A stretch of DNA of 64,000 nt, taken from contig NHNY01000018.1 of the NCBI GenBank assembly GCA_002786065.1, positions 558,001 to 622,000 on the forward strand. Direction: 5' to 3'. Source of the stretch: Microcyclospora pomicola. Taxonomy: Eukaryota; Ascomycota; Dothideomycetes; Capnodiales. Positions 11,287 to 23,159 of the stretch are shown piece by piece (the stretch's first letter is position 1; each line of letters begins with the position of its first letter). The position numbers and the translations under genes were made by a program. A model generated the notes under the pieces. It saw nothing but the letters and a program-made list of their open reading frames with translations, had not been told where the DNA came from and ran no database searches.

Positions 11287-11703
11287 TGGAGAGGGAGAAA
11301 TCGAGGGCGGTGGTGGTGGTGGTGGTGGTGGTGGTGGCGGGGAATGAGGGTACGAGGAGCAATGATTCGAGAGAAGAGGAGAGGAGAGAGAGACGTAGGG
11401 ACTGTTTTTCGATATGGACTTTAGCGTGAGCGAGCATGAATTTCGACAGGCTGTACTGAGTGTTGAGACTAGGAGTTTGATGCCGCGAGGACAGCCGAGT
11501 AGGAAACCCACGGGGGCGTTTCACAATATCACATTCACCACTTCTAGTTCAGCAGACTTTCGAATTGTTAGGGGTCTGTTTCACATGGGAAAAAGAAGAA
11601 GAGATTGACCGTCTTGAGTCACCTCGTCCATCACCTCACTGCTTACTGATCGATGCGTAGCGCTGATGGTCGTAAAACATGGCAGCGTGAGTCTACTCAA
11701 CAT
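11287..11703. other. Intergenic region between the small gene and sulfite oxidase
   Basis: About 420 bases containing a GGT repeat. No gene is supported. The Pro-rich minus-strand frame across 11113-11511 owes its proline run to that repeat. Confidence 0.5.
11309..11338. repeat. GGT trinucleotide microsatellite
   Basis: About ten tandem GGT units interrupted once near the right end. They lie just downstream of the stop of the possible small gene. Confidence 0.85.
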
Positions 11704-13452
11704 TCACTCTTCCGGATCTCTGCCTCCGGTGGCCTCCATCACGGAAGCATAATGCTCATCGCTCTCCAAATCGAATGGAATGGGGCGCGTGATGGGCTCA
11801 AAAGGCTCGCCATGCTCCTCAAGCATCCGCAGTCTTGCTGCAGTCGCTGGACGCGCCCGGTTGACCGAGTAAATCTTGATTCGATGGCACGACGATGTGA
11901 CATGGAGGTCGAAGTTCCTAACATGGAGGGTCAGCAGCAACGACATAAGTGGCGAGCGGGACAAAAACGCACCAGGCAGATCGCACAAATGTGGGCTGCG
12001 TGTTCATAGCATTGTCCCAAGTCCTCACGCAGAACTCGAGCCAGCCTTCATATTCCACCGGCATCTCGATACTCCACAGCCGCCAGGCGTTGTAATACTT
12101 CTTTGACATGCGTTCGAACGGCACTTGATACCAGACACTACCACCGTCGGCGCTGACCTCGACGCGCTCCGGCCAGTGACCGCCACCGCTGTACGCCCAG
12201 CCTCGCAAGGTGATCAAACCATCATGAATGATGCAGTCCTTGTCGAGCGGCGTCATGATGGCTGAGGAGACAGGCATGTCCTGGATGCTGAAGCCGTTGC
12301 TGTACTGCGCATTCTGCTTCCCGATTTGGGGCGTATAGTACAGGTACTCTTTCTTCTGGACGGGGCCTTGCGAAGGTCCGATGATGGCTTTGATGCGGTA
12401 CAGCCATTTCACCGAGCGCGCTCCAATGTAGCCCATCACGACCACGCGAAGTGGGTAGCCATGAATGTGAGGCAACGGGACGCCGTTCATGTCCCACGCG
12501 AGCAATACTTCGTCATATCGAACTTTACGCCACGGCACGGAGACGACATAATTGTAAAGCTTGCCTTTCTTGACGTACGAATCGGCGCCGTAGAACTCAA
12601 GATTGACGTCGTTGAGCGATGTTCCTGGGGGTAGGTTGAATCCGCCACAGTGCTCGACGATCGTACGAAGAGAGACACCCGTCCAGCGAGCTGTCCCAAT
12701 GGCACCTTCTCCCCACGGGGCGTTGATCATTTCGTCACCTACACACCAAAATCAATATGCTGTGCAAATCTGCGAAGGTGACACATTACCATCCCCAGGA
12801 TATTCCATGATCTGTTCCAGACGGCGCGTGCCAGCACACTGCAACGAAACTACATTCGATTGCCGCTCGAACATCGCGGAGTTCTTCAAGTCCGCCAGCG
12901 TCAGCTTCCCTGGACGTTTGAAAATGCCGTCAAGTTCTAGCTCGTATGCGTCTTCTTCGATCTCAGGGATCCCGCCATGGTTACGGACGAAGAAGTCTCG
13001 ATTGGGGGTGATCTCGGTCTCGACAAGTCGGCTCTGCATTCACCTGTCAGGACAGCGCCATCGTAGTCGCAGGCTCAAATTACCCGAGGTGGCTCGCCAT
13101 TGTACGGGAACTGCAGGACATGATTCATGTCGCTCGCCTTCTCTTCCTGGACGTATTTCCAGCTGATCGCTGGCAGATCCTTGAGCGTTTTCCCCAGCGC
13201 ATAGTGCCACTGTTTCCATCGCACGCCTTCAAGACGAGGGTTGGCATCGGGCAACGACTTGAATTGGAACTCTGGCGGATGAGGGAATCGGTATTGTGCT
13301 AAGATGGCGGCGGCTTGTCGCTTCTTTTCGGGATACTTCTCCCATTCGATGTAGCCTTTCCATCCAGCTCGCTCTTCCGGAAAGTCCGGCTCCGGGGTGA
13401 CAAGAGGAAAGTCGGCGATCGCTCCGGAGTCGAGAGATGTTGCGACAACCAT
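11704..13452 (-). CDS. Sulfite oxidase-family molybdoenzyme
   Basis: Four exons, 13084..13452, 12790..13033, 11973..12738 and 11704..11917, encode 530 aa. The introns are 50, 51 and 55 nt and all phases agree. The molybdopterin domain includes TPNRDFFVRNHGGIP and the Mo-ligand cysteine in VSLQCAGTRR. It is followed by PHIHGYPLRVVVMGYIGARS and by a C-terminal Mo-co dimerisation domain (GWAYSGGGHWPERVEVSADG). There is no cytochrome b5 or FAD domain, so this is the stand-alone form, unlike nitrate reductase. It should oxidise sulfite to sulfate or act on a related substrate. The ATG at 13452 is preferred over the in-frame ATG at 13536 because a TATAAG element sits just above the latter. Confidence 0.93.
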
Positions 13453-14022
13453 TTTTCTCACTGATGGAACGAAAAATTTGTTGGGTAAGTATAAGCAGGA
13501 AAATAGAAGGTCGATTCTGACCGGCAGAAGGCCCAAGTAATCCTCTTATATCTACGACTGTTTATCATAGCAGTAAGGTGGATGTACCGTGTGCATCCAT
13601 CAGCGTCACTGGTATGTCATTGAGGTCGACCCATGCCGTCGGAGCTGTTGGATTGAGTCCCCCGCACGGCAAGACCAGGATAGATACAGGAGTCGATCCT
13701 GACGTGAGGCCTACGTCTGATTAGCTAGAGAGAGATTGACTTGGTACGTGGTCTCTTATCGTAACGAAGGCTCATGGACCAGATGGGATTAAGTAGATCC
13801 TCAAAATTGAGCCGATGATGCAAGACGCCGATGTGCCTCGAAAGAGCTACATCCATCAGCCTCACGTAAGAATGTATAAGACCACCTACCTTAGACCGCA
13901 CTACTAGAGGGTGTGGTTATCCTGTAGCTTGGATCCTCTTGTAGTGTCAAGCAGAAGCGAAACATACTGCTATCCAAATGTTTTGATGCATTGTATAATC
14001 ACTGGTATGGTGGGTGGAAATA
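13453..14022. other. Divergent promoter region, sulfite oxidase / alpha-beta hydrolase
   Basis: 570 bases between two start codons facing away from each other. Apart from the TATA-like element I see no distinct sites. Confidence 0.55.
13545..13551 (-). promoter_or_regulatory. TATA-like element upstream of sulfite oxidase
   Basis: Reads ATATAAG on the minus strand, about 95 bases above the preferred start codon. It is only about 10 bases above the alternative upstream ATG, which argues against that ATG. Confidence 0.35.
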
Positions 14023-14958
14023 ATGACTGCACAGGCAAGAACGATCATCTATAAGACCGCTGGCTCGGTAGACATATCGTTTGATATTTACCTGCCGGAC
14101 GATCCACACGATATACCCATATTGCTGTGGTTCCATGGTGTGTTGAGAGACCTACTGGAACAACCAAAGATGTGTTGACTGATACTATCGCGTTTGTATG
14201 CAGGTGGAGGTCTACTCCAAGGCCACCGGAAGAGCGTATCTGCACACCACCTACGAGCCGTGAACAAGTATGGCTATGCATTCATCTCTGCAGACTATCG
14301 TCTTGCTCCCCAGGTTGGCATCGCAGAGATATTCGAGGACGTCAAAGACTGCATCTCATTCATTCGAATCGATCTTTGCAAACACATCGATGAGGGCATT
14401 CTCGATTCCAGCCGACTCGCCGTCAGCGGCACGAGTGCAGGTGGACATCTGGCTCTGCTCGCCGGACTGTATATCCATCCGAAACCTAATGTACTCGCAG
14501 TAATCTACCCCATTACCGACCCACTGGGTGCATTCTTTACGACATCTCAGCCGCTCCCTTCTGGTATTGAGCCTGTTGATCGTGCGACCATCGCCTCATG
14601 TCTGGACGTCAAAGGAGACATTGTAGTCAACAGCGACGATGCCAGCAATCGCAATCGTCTACCACTATACATGCTACAAGAGGCTAACCTGGCGGAGCTG
14701 TTACATATCGCACCGGGAGACGTTACCTTCAGTATCTCGAAGCACATCTATCAACATCAACTACCTCCAACCTATGTGGTCCATGGAGACGAGGACGGCG
14801 CTGTTGCGGTTGAGCAAGCGGACGAGTTGGTTGGTGTCATGGTCGGGCTTGGTCTCCCAGTCGACTACGAGAGGTTGCATGGAGTCCGACACGATTTCGA
14901 TCGCGAGGAGAGTGTTGAGCTTGGGAAGATGTACCAACTCATGCGGAAGTATCTATGA
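14023..14958 (+). CDS. Alpha/beta hydrolase (HSL/esterase-lipase type)
   Basis: Exons 14023..14137 and 14204..14958 encode 289 aa. The 66-nt intron interrupts the oxyanion-hole motif, which is restored exactly as FHGGGLL (residues 37-43) on splicing. Downstream lie the DYRLAP motif, the nucleophile elbow GTSAGG (Ser116), an acidic residue within VVHGDEDGA and the catalytic His in HGVRHDF (about residue 268). The complete triad marks an active serine hydrolase of the hormone-sensitive-lipase-like group. No signal peptide is seen, so it is probably cytosolic. The substrate is unknown. It is divergent from the sulfite oxidase gene, with no evident functional link. Confidence 0.85.
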
Positions 14959-15833
14959 TAGGAGAGTTGGTTGTCTCCATTCCGATAACACCCGTCAAGT
15001 ATCGTTGCTTGAGCGACCTGAGCAGTGGTTCCAAGGTTACCTCTACAGCTCGTGCGAGGCTGCAACCTCAGAAGAGGAGCGGGTTGATATAGCGAGACGC
15101 AGCCTATGCTTACCACGCATGTGAAACAATCGTTCATGAATTGAGACAGGTCGACGCGAGCAGCATTGCAGGAGTGGTACGATGAAAACCAAATCAGCCG
15201 AGTCCACGTAAGCCATGTGAAAGAGCAGCCTGCAACTCTGGACTCTGTTGCGATACCACCTACAGCTCGAGTGGGCTGTGAGATCATGCAGTAGCAGAAA
15301 ATCAGACCACAATTGTGACTGGGGGGCGGCTCGATAAGCACGATGGCGGTGTGGAGTGTCGGAGGGGTACCGTCAGACTATCATCCACGACCAGAGGCTC
15401 CTCGAGTGCGACAGCGATAGCAGCAACATACGAAGCATGTCTGTTGTGTCTGGACGTTGAGGTTTGCTACTTTCGATGTTTTGACCAGGTCATGTCCATC
15501 TCATATCACCTGTAAGGTAGTGTGAAAGTGATCTAGGTGTAGGACGGAATGAGAATTAGCCGGCGCGGATAAGCCGTCGCCGGAAGCTGCGCCACGCGAG
15601 ACAAATCGTTGGACTACGTGCCATCGGCCATCGGATCATCAGGAGGACCGCGACCACACTTCCCCCTCGAAGGTGGGTTTCTGAACATTCCTCGTTACAC
15701 TTGATCCAGGAGAAAGCAGACACGCTGCATACTGCACCTTCGCCGCGAGGCAGATCCCCTCCGTCACCCACTGCGACATAGTATGGCCCGGCCTGCACAG
15801 TAATCCGACTCAACGACCTTTTCAACATTCAAC
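14959..15833. other. Intergenic region upstream of the SREBP-like gene
   Basis: 875 bases, no gene supported. It should contain the srbA-like promoter and leader. Both strands have only short frames without homology. Confidence 0.5.
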
Positions 15834-18779
15834 ATGGACTCCAAAATGTGGCCACAACAGGTCGCGTTCGCCCACCAGCCTAGCGAAACTCATGGCGAGG
15901 ACTGGGAGGATTGGCTGCGCTGGGATCCAGCGGCTGACCAAGAAGGCACTTCACCCGAGGACGGGACAGTGACCACCGCGGCCTCCAGCAAGAATGACTC
16001 GCCTCTGCAAGAGAATGTCTTCCCAGTGGACGGATTTGGACACAAGATCACTGATGAAATGCCAATGATCATGGGAGTGGACAGTCTGGATTTCGCCGCT
16101 GATCCGCTCGCGGTCGATCAGCCTTTCCTTTTTGGCGCGACAGACGATGCAACATTCAGCTTCGACCAAGCAATGAGCGGCCCTGCGGTCCCCATGCAGC
16201 CAATATCGCCAATGATCACCACAGATACTCCCATCTGGCCTACTCCGAACAATGCACTTCAAGAAAAGCTTACCTTATCCACGATGCCCCACGGTCCTGA
16301 CGAGCACACTTTCTCCATGACTGGTCCTTCCTCGGCTGCGTCCACTGCCACTTTCAACATGCAATACAGTCCCCTGTCCTCGGTCCACACCCACAATAAT
16401 ACATCATCAAGCAAGTCCGAATCCTCATCACCACCCAAAGCGCCGCCGAAAAAGCGTGGTGGTCGTAAACGCAAAGTCGATATTGAAGCCGAAAAGCAGC
16501 AGAATGAAGCTAACGACGAAGGCTCTCAAGATGGGGAGGAGCCGCCGCTCAAGAAAACTTCTCACAACGTGATCGAAAAGCGATATCGAAACAACCTCAA
16601 TGACAAGATTGTCGAACTCCGTAATAGTGTCCCGAGTCTTCGTGCCATGGACAAAGCGAGTGGCGGAAGTCGTAATGAAGATCTGGAGGGCCTGACTCCC
16701 GCGCACAAGCTCAACAAGGCGACTGTCATGGGCAAAGCAACGGAATACATCCGACATCTTGAAAAAAGAAATAAGAACATGGCGGACGAGATGGATGTAC
16801 TCAAGGCTCGATTGGCTGCCGTGGAAGCGGCAATTGGAAGATCTGATGAACGCCGATCGAGCATGGGTAACAGTCCAACGGGCTTGTTCGCGCGATCGAG
16901 AGAAGGATCGCAAGGCGGCTTCCTCAATGTGCCTCCAGAGCAGTCCAGATATGGGCAGACGACGATGCAGCCGCAGTATCTGCAGCAACAACCGCCGCCT
17001 ACATATGCGCGACAGCCGAATCCTCCCGTCGATGCTCAGAATCAACCCCAGTACGTCAATGGCCGACGCGGCGGCGCAGTCAACAAGATCATGATGGGCG
17101 CCATGGCCGGTGTCATGGTGATGGAAGGCTTTCAGCAGTCAGATCAAGATACACGCGGTCTCTTTGCGGTACCTGGTGAGATCTTTCGGCGTGGGCTGGG
17201 TGTTGCCTCACCCTCCTCGTCGTACTTATCGCAGGCGGCGGTGGTGCCGCTTGTCAAACTCGTGCTTGTCATCGGTTGCCTATTCTATCTCCTCATGCCC
17301 TTTCTTGCAGCTTCAAAAGGACGTCCGCATCAGAAAATTCGGTCATCAGTTCGGCTACCACATGCTCCCTCCCTCGCATCGCCTGTTGAGGTCCGGCGGA
17401 AAGCATGGGAAACTGCAATGCAGACTGTCTATGTTCCTAAACACTTCTTGTTGGAAGTGGTCAATGTACTTAGCAAGATGGCGATTCTGAGCACTCGTCG
17501 TTTGATCGGCTCAGAAGCCTACAACTCGCTTACTGGAACCAATAAGGAGGAAGAAGCTGCACGCGTAAAGGCTTGGGATATCGCTATTGATGCTCAGCTC
17601 GCTGGCGGTGATGCTGAAGTAAGCTACTACCATCTGCTTCTGACGTTGATGGCAAGTGGAACGCTCCCCGATAGTCCTACCAGGCTGATGCAGAAGGCTG
17701 TACACTTCCGCGTATTCTTCTGGGATGTTGCGAACGCCGGCTACGGCAACATCTTCGGGTTTAAGTCTTTCACTGAGAAGGTTGGCAAAATCTATTGGGA
17801 TTCTGCAAGAAGACTCCAGAAAGAACTGGTCCATGCGCAGTCTCAAGGCCGACCATCTGCTGGCGATGAAAGCGAGTTACTTCCTGATCATCTAGCCAGC
17901 CTGCTTGAACTCGACTGCGATGAGGTCCTTACCGACGAAATGATTCAGCGCGCATGGAACCTTGCGTGGAACAAGCCGAGCGCCTATGCCTTGACACCTC
18001 ATGCCGCTAAAGATAGTGTTGTCGAGGACCACGCCATTCGTTCACCACTGGATGCCGTAGCAGCATGGTACGCCAACATGACTGTAGACGACACTCTTAT
18101 GGAGGTTCTCGGTGAGCACCATTCCTCGCAGGACACAGAGTACTATATATTCCTTGCTATTAGCATTGCACCTCCAGCATCGGCAACACATATGCGTGCG
18201 CTCACGGCCAAAGCAGTGCTGTTCAACCGCAAGCGTGAGAGTAACATTGTTGCCGCTCTTGAGGCATTCCCGATGACCTCGCCTGCCAGCGCGGGTACAA
18301 TGAACCTTGTTAATCATGCCCCTGCTTCTCCAGATGTGTGCATGGCCCTGACGCTCGCCAAACTGCTTGCACTGATCACCACAGATAAGTCTCCTGTCGC
18401 GAGAAGGAGAGCTCACGAAATGCTCGCAAGCCTTCACCTTGCGCCGGGCGACTTCAGCCTGCTGTCGGCGGTCGCGGCGTATCGTCTGCTTCGCACCAGT
18501 CATACGGACCATCGCATGTCAATCGCCACTTCCCACGGACTTGAAGACATGGCCGCGAATCTGCGTCTGTGGATCGGCACTTCTGCTGGCCGCAATGTTG
18601 GGCTCGACCAGGAAGGCTGCGGTCGTATCGTCGATCTCTGCTTGACCGTCGCCAAGAGGTTCGGCGGCTGGGATGCGCGAGATAGCGGATATGGCTCCAG
18701 CTCCCCGTCTGCTTCGGCTTCGTCGTCGGGCGAGGAGACCGCATGCGCAGAACGGCCTCAAGTGACGTTCGCAATATGA
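15834..18779 (+). CDS. srbA: SREBP-family bHLH membrane-bound transcription factor (SrbA-like)
   Basis: A single exon of 981 aa, close to the size known for Aspergillus SrbA. The N-terminal half is acidic and Ser/Pro-rich (activation region). A basic stretch PPKKRGGRKRKV precedes a bHLH at about 240-312 containing HNVIEKRYRNNLNDKI, with the tyrosine in the basic region that defines SREBPs. A leucine-rich heptad follows (TEYIRHLEKRNKNMADEMDV). Two hydrophobic segments lie near 415-430 and 468-495 (PLVKLVLVIGCLFYLLMPFL). The C-terminal part (about 510-930) corresponds to the DUF2014-type region of fungal SREBPs. Known family members are ER-anchored, released by proteolysis under low sterol or oxygen, and drive ergosterol, iron and hypoxia genes. 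That role here is inferred from the architecture. Confidence 0.94.
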   Translation: MDSKMWPQQVAFAHQPSETHGEDWEDWLRWDPAADQEGTSPEDGTVTTAASSKNDSPLQENVFPVDGFGHKITDEMPMIMGVDSLDFAADPLAVDQPFLFGATDDATFSFDQAMSGPAVPMQPISPMITTDTPIWPTPNNALQEKLTLSTMPHGPDEHTFSMTGPSSAASTATFNMQYSPLSSVHTHNNTSSSKSESSSPPKAPPKKRGGRKRKVDIEAEKQQNEANDEGSQDGEEPPLKKTSHNVIEKRYRNNLNDKIVELRNSVPSLRAMDKASGGSRNEDLEGLTPAHKLNKATVMGKATEYIRHLEKRNKNMADEMDVLKARLAAVEAAIGRSDERRSSMGNSPTGLFARSREGSQGGFLNVPPEQSRYGQTTMQPQYLQQQPPPTYARQPNPPVDAQNQPQYVNGRRGGAVNKIMMGAMAGVMVMEGFQQSDQDTRGLFAVPGEIFRRGLGVASPSSSYLSQAAVVPLVKLVLVIGCLFYLLMPFLAASKGRPHQKIRSSVRLPHAPSLASPVEVRRKAWETAMQTVYVPKHFLLEVVNVLSKMAILSTRRLIGSEAYNSLTGTNKEEEAARVKAWDIAIDAQLAGGDAEVSYYHLLLTLMASGTLPDSPTRLMQKAVHFRVFFWDVANAGYGNIFGFKSFTEKVGKIYWDSARRLQKELVHAQSQGRPSAGDESELLPDHLASLLELDCDEVLTDEMIQRAWNLAWNKPSAYALTPHAAKDSVVEDHAIRSPLDAVAAWYANMTVDDTLMEVLGEHHSSQDTEYYIFLAISIAPPASATHMRALTAKAVLFNRKRESNIVAALEAFPMTSPASAGTMNLVNHAPASPDVCMALTLAKLLALITTDKSPVARRRAHEMLASLHLAPGDFSLLSAVAAYRLLRTSHTDHRMSIATSHGLEDMAANLRLWIGTSAGRNVGLDQEGCGRIVDLCLTVAKRFGGWDARDSGYGSSSPSASASSSGEETACAERPQVTFAI

Positions 18780-19429
18780 GCGTTTGGAAACGTCTCGTGG
18801 ATTTCACTATGCTATTGATTGTGCGACTTCGCCAATCTGGAGTAACGGATTGGCATGGTAGGGGTGCTTCATCACATCCTTGGGGAACGGGAAGCTTTGG
18901 AACAAGCGTGGCGTTATAGTTGGCTGGTATCCTCACGGGAGGTGTTTATGAGTTGGGAAGTAGTTGCGAGCCTACAACAGGAACATGCACCATATTAGGG
19001 TTTGAGAAGGTCTATTCTCATCAGTACATACATGTACTCAGATGCTTCGCGCTCTCAGATACATATAATAATGAACAAAACGTAATCTCCTGCAAGAAGT
19101 GCTCCCGCGTGCTTTGCGATTCGAGGCCAGAAGGGCGGATGTTTACTCGTCAACGAACTCGTCGTCTAATGAGAACGACTCTCAGACTGGACAGGAATGC
19201 GAGCGCAAACGAAACTGTAACATGGCAGTCTTTTTCTAGTGAACAAGTCGAGATTTTACATCGGGGCATCTATATCTATGAATCGTCTATCGTATAAATA
19301 TACTTCTCGGCTTCGGAAATAGTCATGATGCGACACAGCGCTGGCAAATGCGATGCACACCCAATGCCTTCCAAGGCCACAAACGAGACGAACACACGCA
19401 AACACGCCAAGCAGACCCCTCTGCAAGGA
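18780..19429. other. Intergenic region between convergent genes
   Basis: 650 bases holding the 3' ends of the SREBP-like and SGNH genes. No gene or clear terminator signal recognised. Confidence 0.5.
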
Positions 19430-20418
19430 TCACGAACACATCAGCACTGTGGCAGTAGCTAGAGAGATGACGATGAATGCATTCAACGTCATACAAACGG
19501 AGGATGCAGCAGACGGCACCGCCTTGCCCTTCGAGGACGCAGGCGTGATGCGGTCCCCGTTGTCGACGAGCGTGTCGTACCACTGCTGGGCCATGATCTG
19601 ATAGCCTTGGTCCGTTGGGTGGGTCAGGTCGGTCTGGTTCAGGTACTGGACGCACGCAGTCATGGTCAGTTCATGGACGGTCGTCACCAATCACTAATGA
19701 TGCGGGACGTCATGATTGTACCTGATCAGTCACGGCATCGTACATGTCCGCGAACGCGATCTTCTGGCCCGTCGCATTAGCCTGGACGGCAACTCCATGA
19801 ATCTGCCTGCCCAGCGTGGCGATGCAGTCGTTCACGTCCGGTTTACCGTTATGGATCAGATTCGACACCACGACCAACGCGTCCGCCACGCTCTGGTTGA
19901 TATGGCTCAGGAACGTGCGGTACCTGGCCGCGGCGGTCTGGGGATCGTTGCCGGGAAGGTTGCAGTCGTCGGTGCCGACGTTGAGCAGGATGACGTTGGG
20001 CAGGAAGTCGAAGACGTGGTCGATGGAGGTCTGGTTGTCGACCATGGCGATGGTGTTGGAGGGGAACCCCTCCATGGCGTTGTTGCTCATGGTGCCGTGG
20101 AAGAGCGTGCCTACATAACCGACCTTGTTGCCGCCCTGCTCGAGCATGTCGCGCAAGGCCAATCGATAGCCGTTGCCGTCGCTCGAGTCCTCGCCGAAGG
20201 TGATGGAGGCGCCCAGCGGCAGGATCTTGAGGTCAACGCCATTGTTGATGGAGCTGTCGCGCTTCAGCTCGATAGGTGTTGCTTGTGAGATAGCTGGGGT
20301 TTCGTATTGTTAGTTCTTCATGCTCACCAATAAATAGGCGACCGTGGCGTAAGCATTCACCTGAAAGACAGCCAAGTGCCAATAAGCTAAGCGCGAGCGC
20401 GCGTGAGTCGCAAGGCAT
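19430..20418 (-). CDS. Secreted SGNH/GDSL-like hydrolase with hydrophobic C-terminal tail
   Basis: Three exons, 20361..20418, 19722..20293 and 19430..19645, encode 281 aa. The protein starts with a signal peptide (MPCDSRALALSLLALGCLSG) and has a KR site at residues 30-31. Block I reads ILPLGASITFGE, with Ser49 as nucleophile but Ala where the GDS(L) motif has Asp. The block-III-like stretch is VILLNVGTDDCNLPGN, and the C-terminal Asp/His pair is in DLTHPTDQGY. The pattern resembles carbohydrate esterase family 3-like SGNH enzymes, which deacetylate plant or microbial polysaccharides; the substrate is inferred. The protein ends in a hydrophobic stretch (FIVISLATATVLM) suggesting a GPI or membrane anchor. 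Confidence 0.84.
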
Positions 20419-20951
20419 ATTTGCTCACGCTCATCATGAACGAGGCGAATGGCAGGAAAGGGAGAGAATCATGAACGGCGGGACTCTGCGGCATTTTTGG
20501 GAATCTGAGGCAGATAGTGAAACTGGTTTGTTCGCCATGGTTGTGCTGTGCACTGTGCCTCTGGGTAAATCACATGTGATGAGTGACGGTAGCCTATAGG
20601 ATGCCCGGGACGCACGTGTTGGTGGTTCAACGTTGGTGCATGCATGACAAGTCGGAGCCAGGTTCTAGTTTCAACTCAATAATGCATACGAGAGTTTACC
20701 TGACTTCGAAGACGGAGGCTATCCAGATGAACATATTCGTAGCCAACACAAGAGGGGTTCTCTATGTGGTGGGACGAGGAGTACTGCAAGTATGAAGCTG
20801 GCTAGGCATAGTCAGTACATGCTGTCATTTTTGGTACATCCATTTCTTGTGCTATGTGCGAGTATGCCGGGAATATTTCAACAATGCCGCATTCTCGAAG
20901 AATGGCATTCGCGATCGCCCACTCTGCCATCTATGAAGTGCCACAGTCCGT
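20419..20951. other. Intergenic region, SGNH gene promoter and vps27 3' end
   Basis: 533 bases, no gene supported. It should carry the promoter of the SGNH gene. Confidence 0.5.
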
Positions 20952-23159
20952 TCAGAGCTCTATCAGACTCTCCTCCTTGGCAGACGCAGGGGCATGCTGT
21001 GGAGCGCTTGGGAAACTCTCCTGCCCATACCCTCCGTGTGCTGCAGGCGCCTGCGGCCACATTTGCTGCACCGCTTGCTGCGGCTGTCCTGTATAATATT
21101 GTTGTGAGAGCGACGGCTGGCGTACAAGCTGAGCTGGCGGTTGCTGGGTCTGCGGTTGCTGTTGGTATTGTGGTTGCGGTTGCGATGGATGACCCTGCTG
21201 GTGGTATGCCTCTGGACTAGGTACCTGTGGTGCTGGTGCCGATGATGATCCTGCGCCCTGCGGTAGCTGTTGCTGCTCGGTATAGTAGAAAGAGGCCGAT
21301 CGGTTATCTAGAGAGGGCGATGGAATTGCTGGTATAGAAGTTTGTGAAGTGTGGGAAGGCGCATATTGGGAGGAGTTGCGAGAATACTGCTGAGGTTCTT
21401 GTGTCGGAGGTTGCATGGAGGAGCGTTGAGAATCTGTCGGGCCCTGATGCGAGAATGGAGTAGAGATTTGCGCTTGCTGTTGATAGGATGGAAGCGGAGC
21501 TTGTTGTTGATAGTACGAAGCCTCTGTAGGCGGCGCGCCATATGCACCGGTGTGTTGTTTGTCGAAACTCGGATATGGTGCTTGACTGGAGGGAGGGGGC
21601 TGATATCCAGCATATGCGCTTTGTTGCGTTGCACCGCTTGCAGCATAGTCAACTTGTGGAGGACCGCTGGTATAGTAACTCTCTGCACCGCCGCTACCGT
21701 TCGCTATTCCCGGTATACTAGTGTTGGCAGTGAGATTTGAATACATACTGCGGCCAGCTGGCTGACCATACCGATTTGCTGTGTATGCGCTAGCCATTCT
21801 GTCCTCCAACATACGGTCGTAGTACCGCACAACAGTGCTGAGCTTGCTGTGAAGATCAAGTAAGGTATCATGCTTGCTCATCGTCTCGCCGTACGTCCGT
21901 GCAAGCTTCGGCCTGAGAGCACCAATACTCTCATACAACTCTTGGATCTGAGGCTCACGCAGTATCGTTCCTGGAGGCTGATGTTGTAGTCGATCCACCA
22001 GCGTTGAGAACAGGTTGATATTCTCTGCTTCTACTGGCGTCAGCTCGAACTGGTTGTTCTGTCTGAGTTGTGTAGCTGCCGTAGTGGTCGACGAGGACGC
22101 TTGTGCCTTCAACTCCTTGGCATGAAGTCTCTTCTGCTCCTCCATGTCTTGAAGACTAGCTGCTATAGCCGCCTCCAAGTCGGCGTCGACGTCCTCGACT
22201 TCTGGGTTTGCATTACTCCTACTGGCCTCACTTGCTGGTGGGTTTGTTTGCTGTACTTGGCTTCGGGGAACATAGCCAGATCCCGAATGTCCTTTGCTCT
22301 CTTCCAGACTCATTTCCAAAGCCTTCCTCAGATCTGCATCGAAGCTGTCATCTGCAATTCTAGCAGGCCGTGATTGTATACGCGAACTGCTCCTGCTCAT
22401 GTTTAAATCCTGCCATAGTGTCCTTGTTCCTCCTCCAGATGGGCTTTGCGGTGCCGCACCACCACGACTCTTCTCCATGAGCTTTGCATAACACCCATCG
22501 TCCACCCGTACGGGTTGCATGATGCCCAGATGAGGCAACGGCAGCGTCTTCGACGAACAGCTGTGGCAGAATATGTTACCGCAATTCCGGCAATGATGCT
22601 TCCGATTCGTGAATGTGAACTTTTCGCGACAGCGCATACAAACGTCGGAATCCGTCCACTCCGGAGGTGCACTGCTGTCGAACATACTGCTGGCCACCTC
22701 TTGTCGAGGTGGGAAGCTAAAGCCTTCCACTTGGAGTGTTCGATACGTTTCCGCTAGGTAGTTCAAGTTCTCCTTCCCTTGCGCCGCTACCGCCCAGTTT
22801 TGAACCAGCTCGAGAGCTTTCATCTGTACATCCCGGTTGACTTCTACCGAACCTGTCGCCTTGAGTATGCTGGTCAAGTTGTCCAAGAATTCGCGGCTCG
22901 CGATCTCTTGCATGAAGTGACTGCCTCCATTCTTTGCGCAAGTGTCGGTCAGGTTCAAAGCCGCCAGCTGGACGTTTGGATTCTTATTGCCTATCCGCTT
23001 TTTCAGGCTACGCATGGCTTCTTTCGGTTGAACGGTCTTGCTACGAATAATGTCTGAGATTTCGAGGTTCAGCGCCATATCCTCCAAGGAAGAAGAAGTA
23101 GCCTTCTCGATCTGCGCATCGAGCTCATTGTTCGCAGCGTTCCCGAACCAGGACGCCAT
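20952..23159 (-). CDS. vps27: Vps27, ESCRT-0 subunit (VHS-FYVE-UIM)
   Basis: A single exon of 735 aa. The VHS domain covers about 1-145 and a FYVE zinc finger 167-228, with the PI3P-binding signature RKHHCRNCG at 186-194 and eight zinc-ligand cysteines (CMRC, CRNC, CHSC and a final GC). Two ubiquitin-interacting motifs follow, [17 protein letters not shown] (about 274-290) and [17 protein letters not shown] (about 326-342). A Hse1-binding/GAT-like helical part lies near 370-460, then a long Pro/Gln/Ser-rich tail ending in a clathrin-box-like LIEL. Vps27 recruits ubiquitinated cargo to endosomes by binding PI3P and ubiquitin, and then brings in ESCRT-I. It lies head to head with a Doa4-type protease gene, and its partner Hse1 is encoded about 37 kb away. 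Confidence 0.96.
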   Translation of the reverse strand: MASWFGNAANNELDAQIEKATSSSLEDMALNLEISDIIRSKTVQPKEAMRSLKKRIGNKNPNVQLAALNLTDTCAKNGGSHFMQEIASREFLDNLTSILKATGSVEVNRDVQMKALELVQNWAVAAQGKENLNYLAETYRTLQVEGFSFPPRQEVASSMFDSSAPPEWTDSDVCMRCREKFTFTNRKHHCRNCGNIFCHSCSSKTLPLPHLGIMQPVRVDDGCYAKLMEKSRGGAAPQSPSGGGTRTLWQDLNMSRSSSRIQSRPARIADDSFDADLRKALEMSLEESKGHSGSGYVPRSQVQQTNPPASEASRSNANPEVEDVDADLEAAIAASLQDMEEQKRLHAKELKAQASSSTTTAATQLRQNNQFELTPVEAENINLFSTLVDRLQHQPPGTILREPQIQELYESIGALRPKLARTYGETMSKHDTLLDLHSKLSTVVRYYDRMLEDRMASAYTANRYGQPAGRSMYSNLTANTSIPGIANGSGGAESYYTSGPPQVDYAASGATQQSAYAGYQPPPSSQAPYPSFDKQHTGAYGAPPTEASYYQQQAPLPSYQQQAQISTPFSHQGPTDSQRSSMQPPTQEPQQYSRNSSQYAPSHTSQTSIPAIPSPSLDNRSASFYYTEQQQLPQGAGSSSAPAPQVPSPEAYHQQGHPSQPQPQYQQQPQTQQPPAQLVRQPSLSQQYYTGQPQQAVQQMWPQAPAAHGGYGQESFPSAPQHAPASAKEESLIEL

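Noticed and set aside
11113-11511. Minus-strand frame with a 12-proline run
   Set aside because: The proline run is the complement of the GGT microsatellite; the rest is not protein-like.
11704-14958. Sulfite oxidase plus alpha/beta hydrolase as a sulfur or detoxification cluster
   Set aside because: They are merely divergent neighbours; the hydrolase has no sulfur-linked motif and no transporter or regulator lies beside them.
19716-20288. 190-codon plus-strand frame
   Set aside because: Antisense shadow of the SGNH esterase, with Val/Asp/Gly-rich complement composition.
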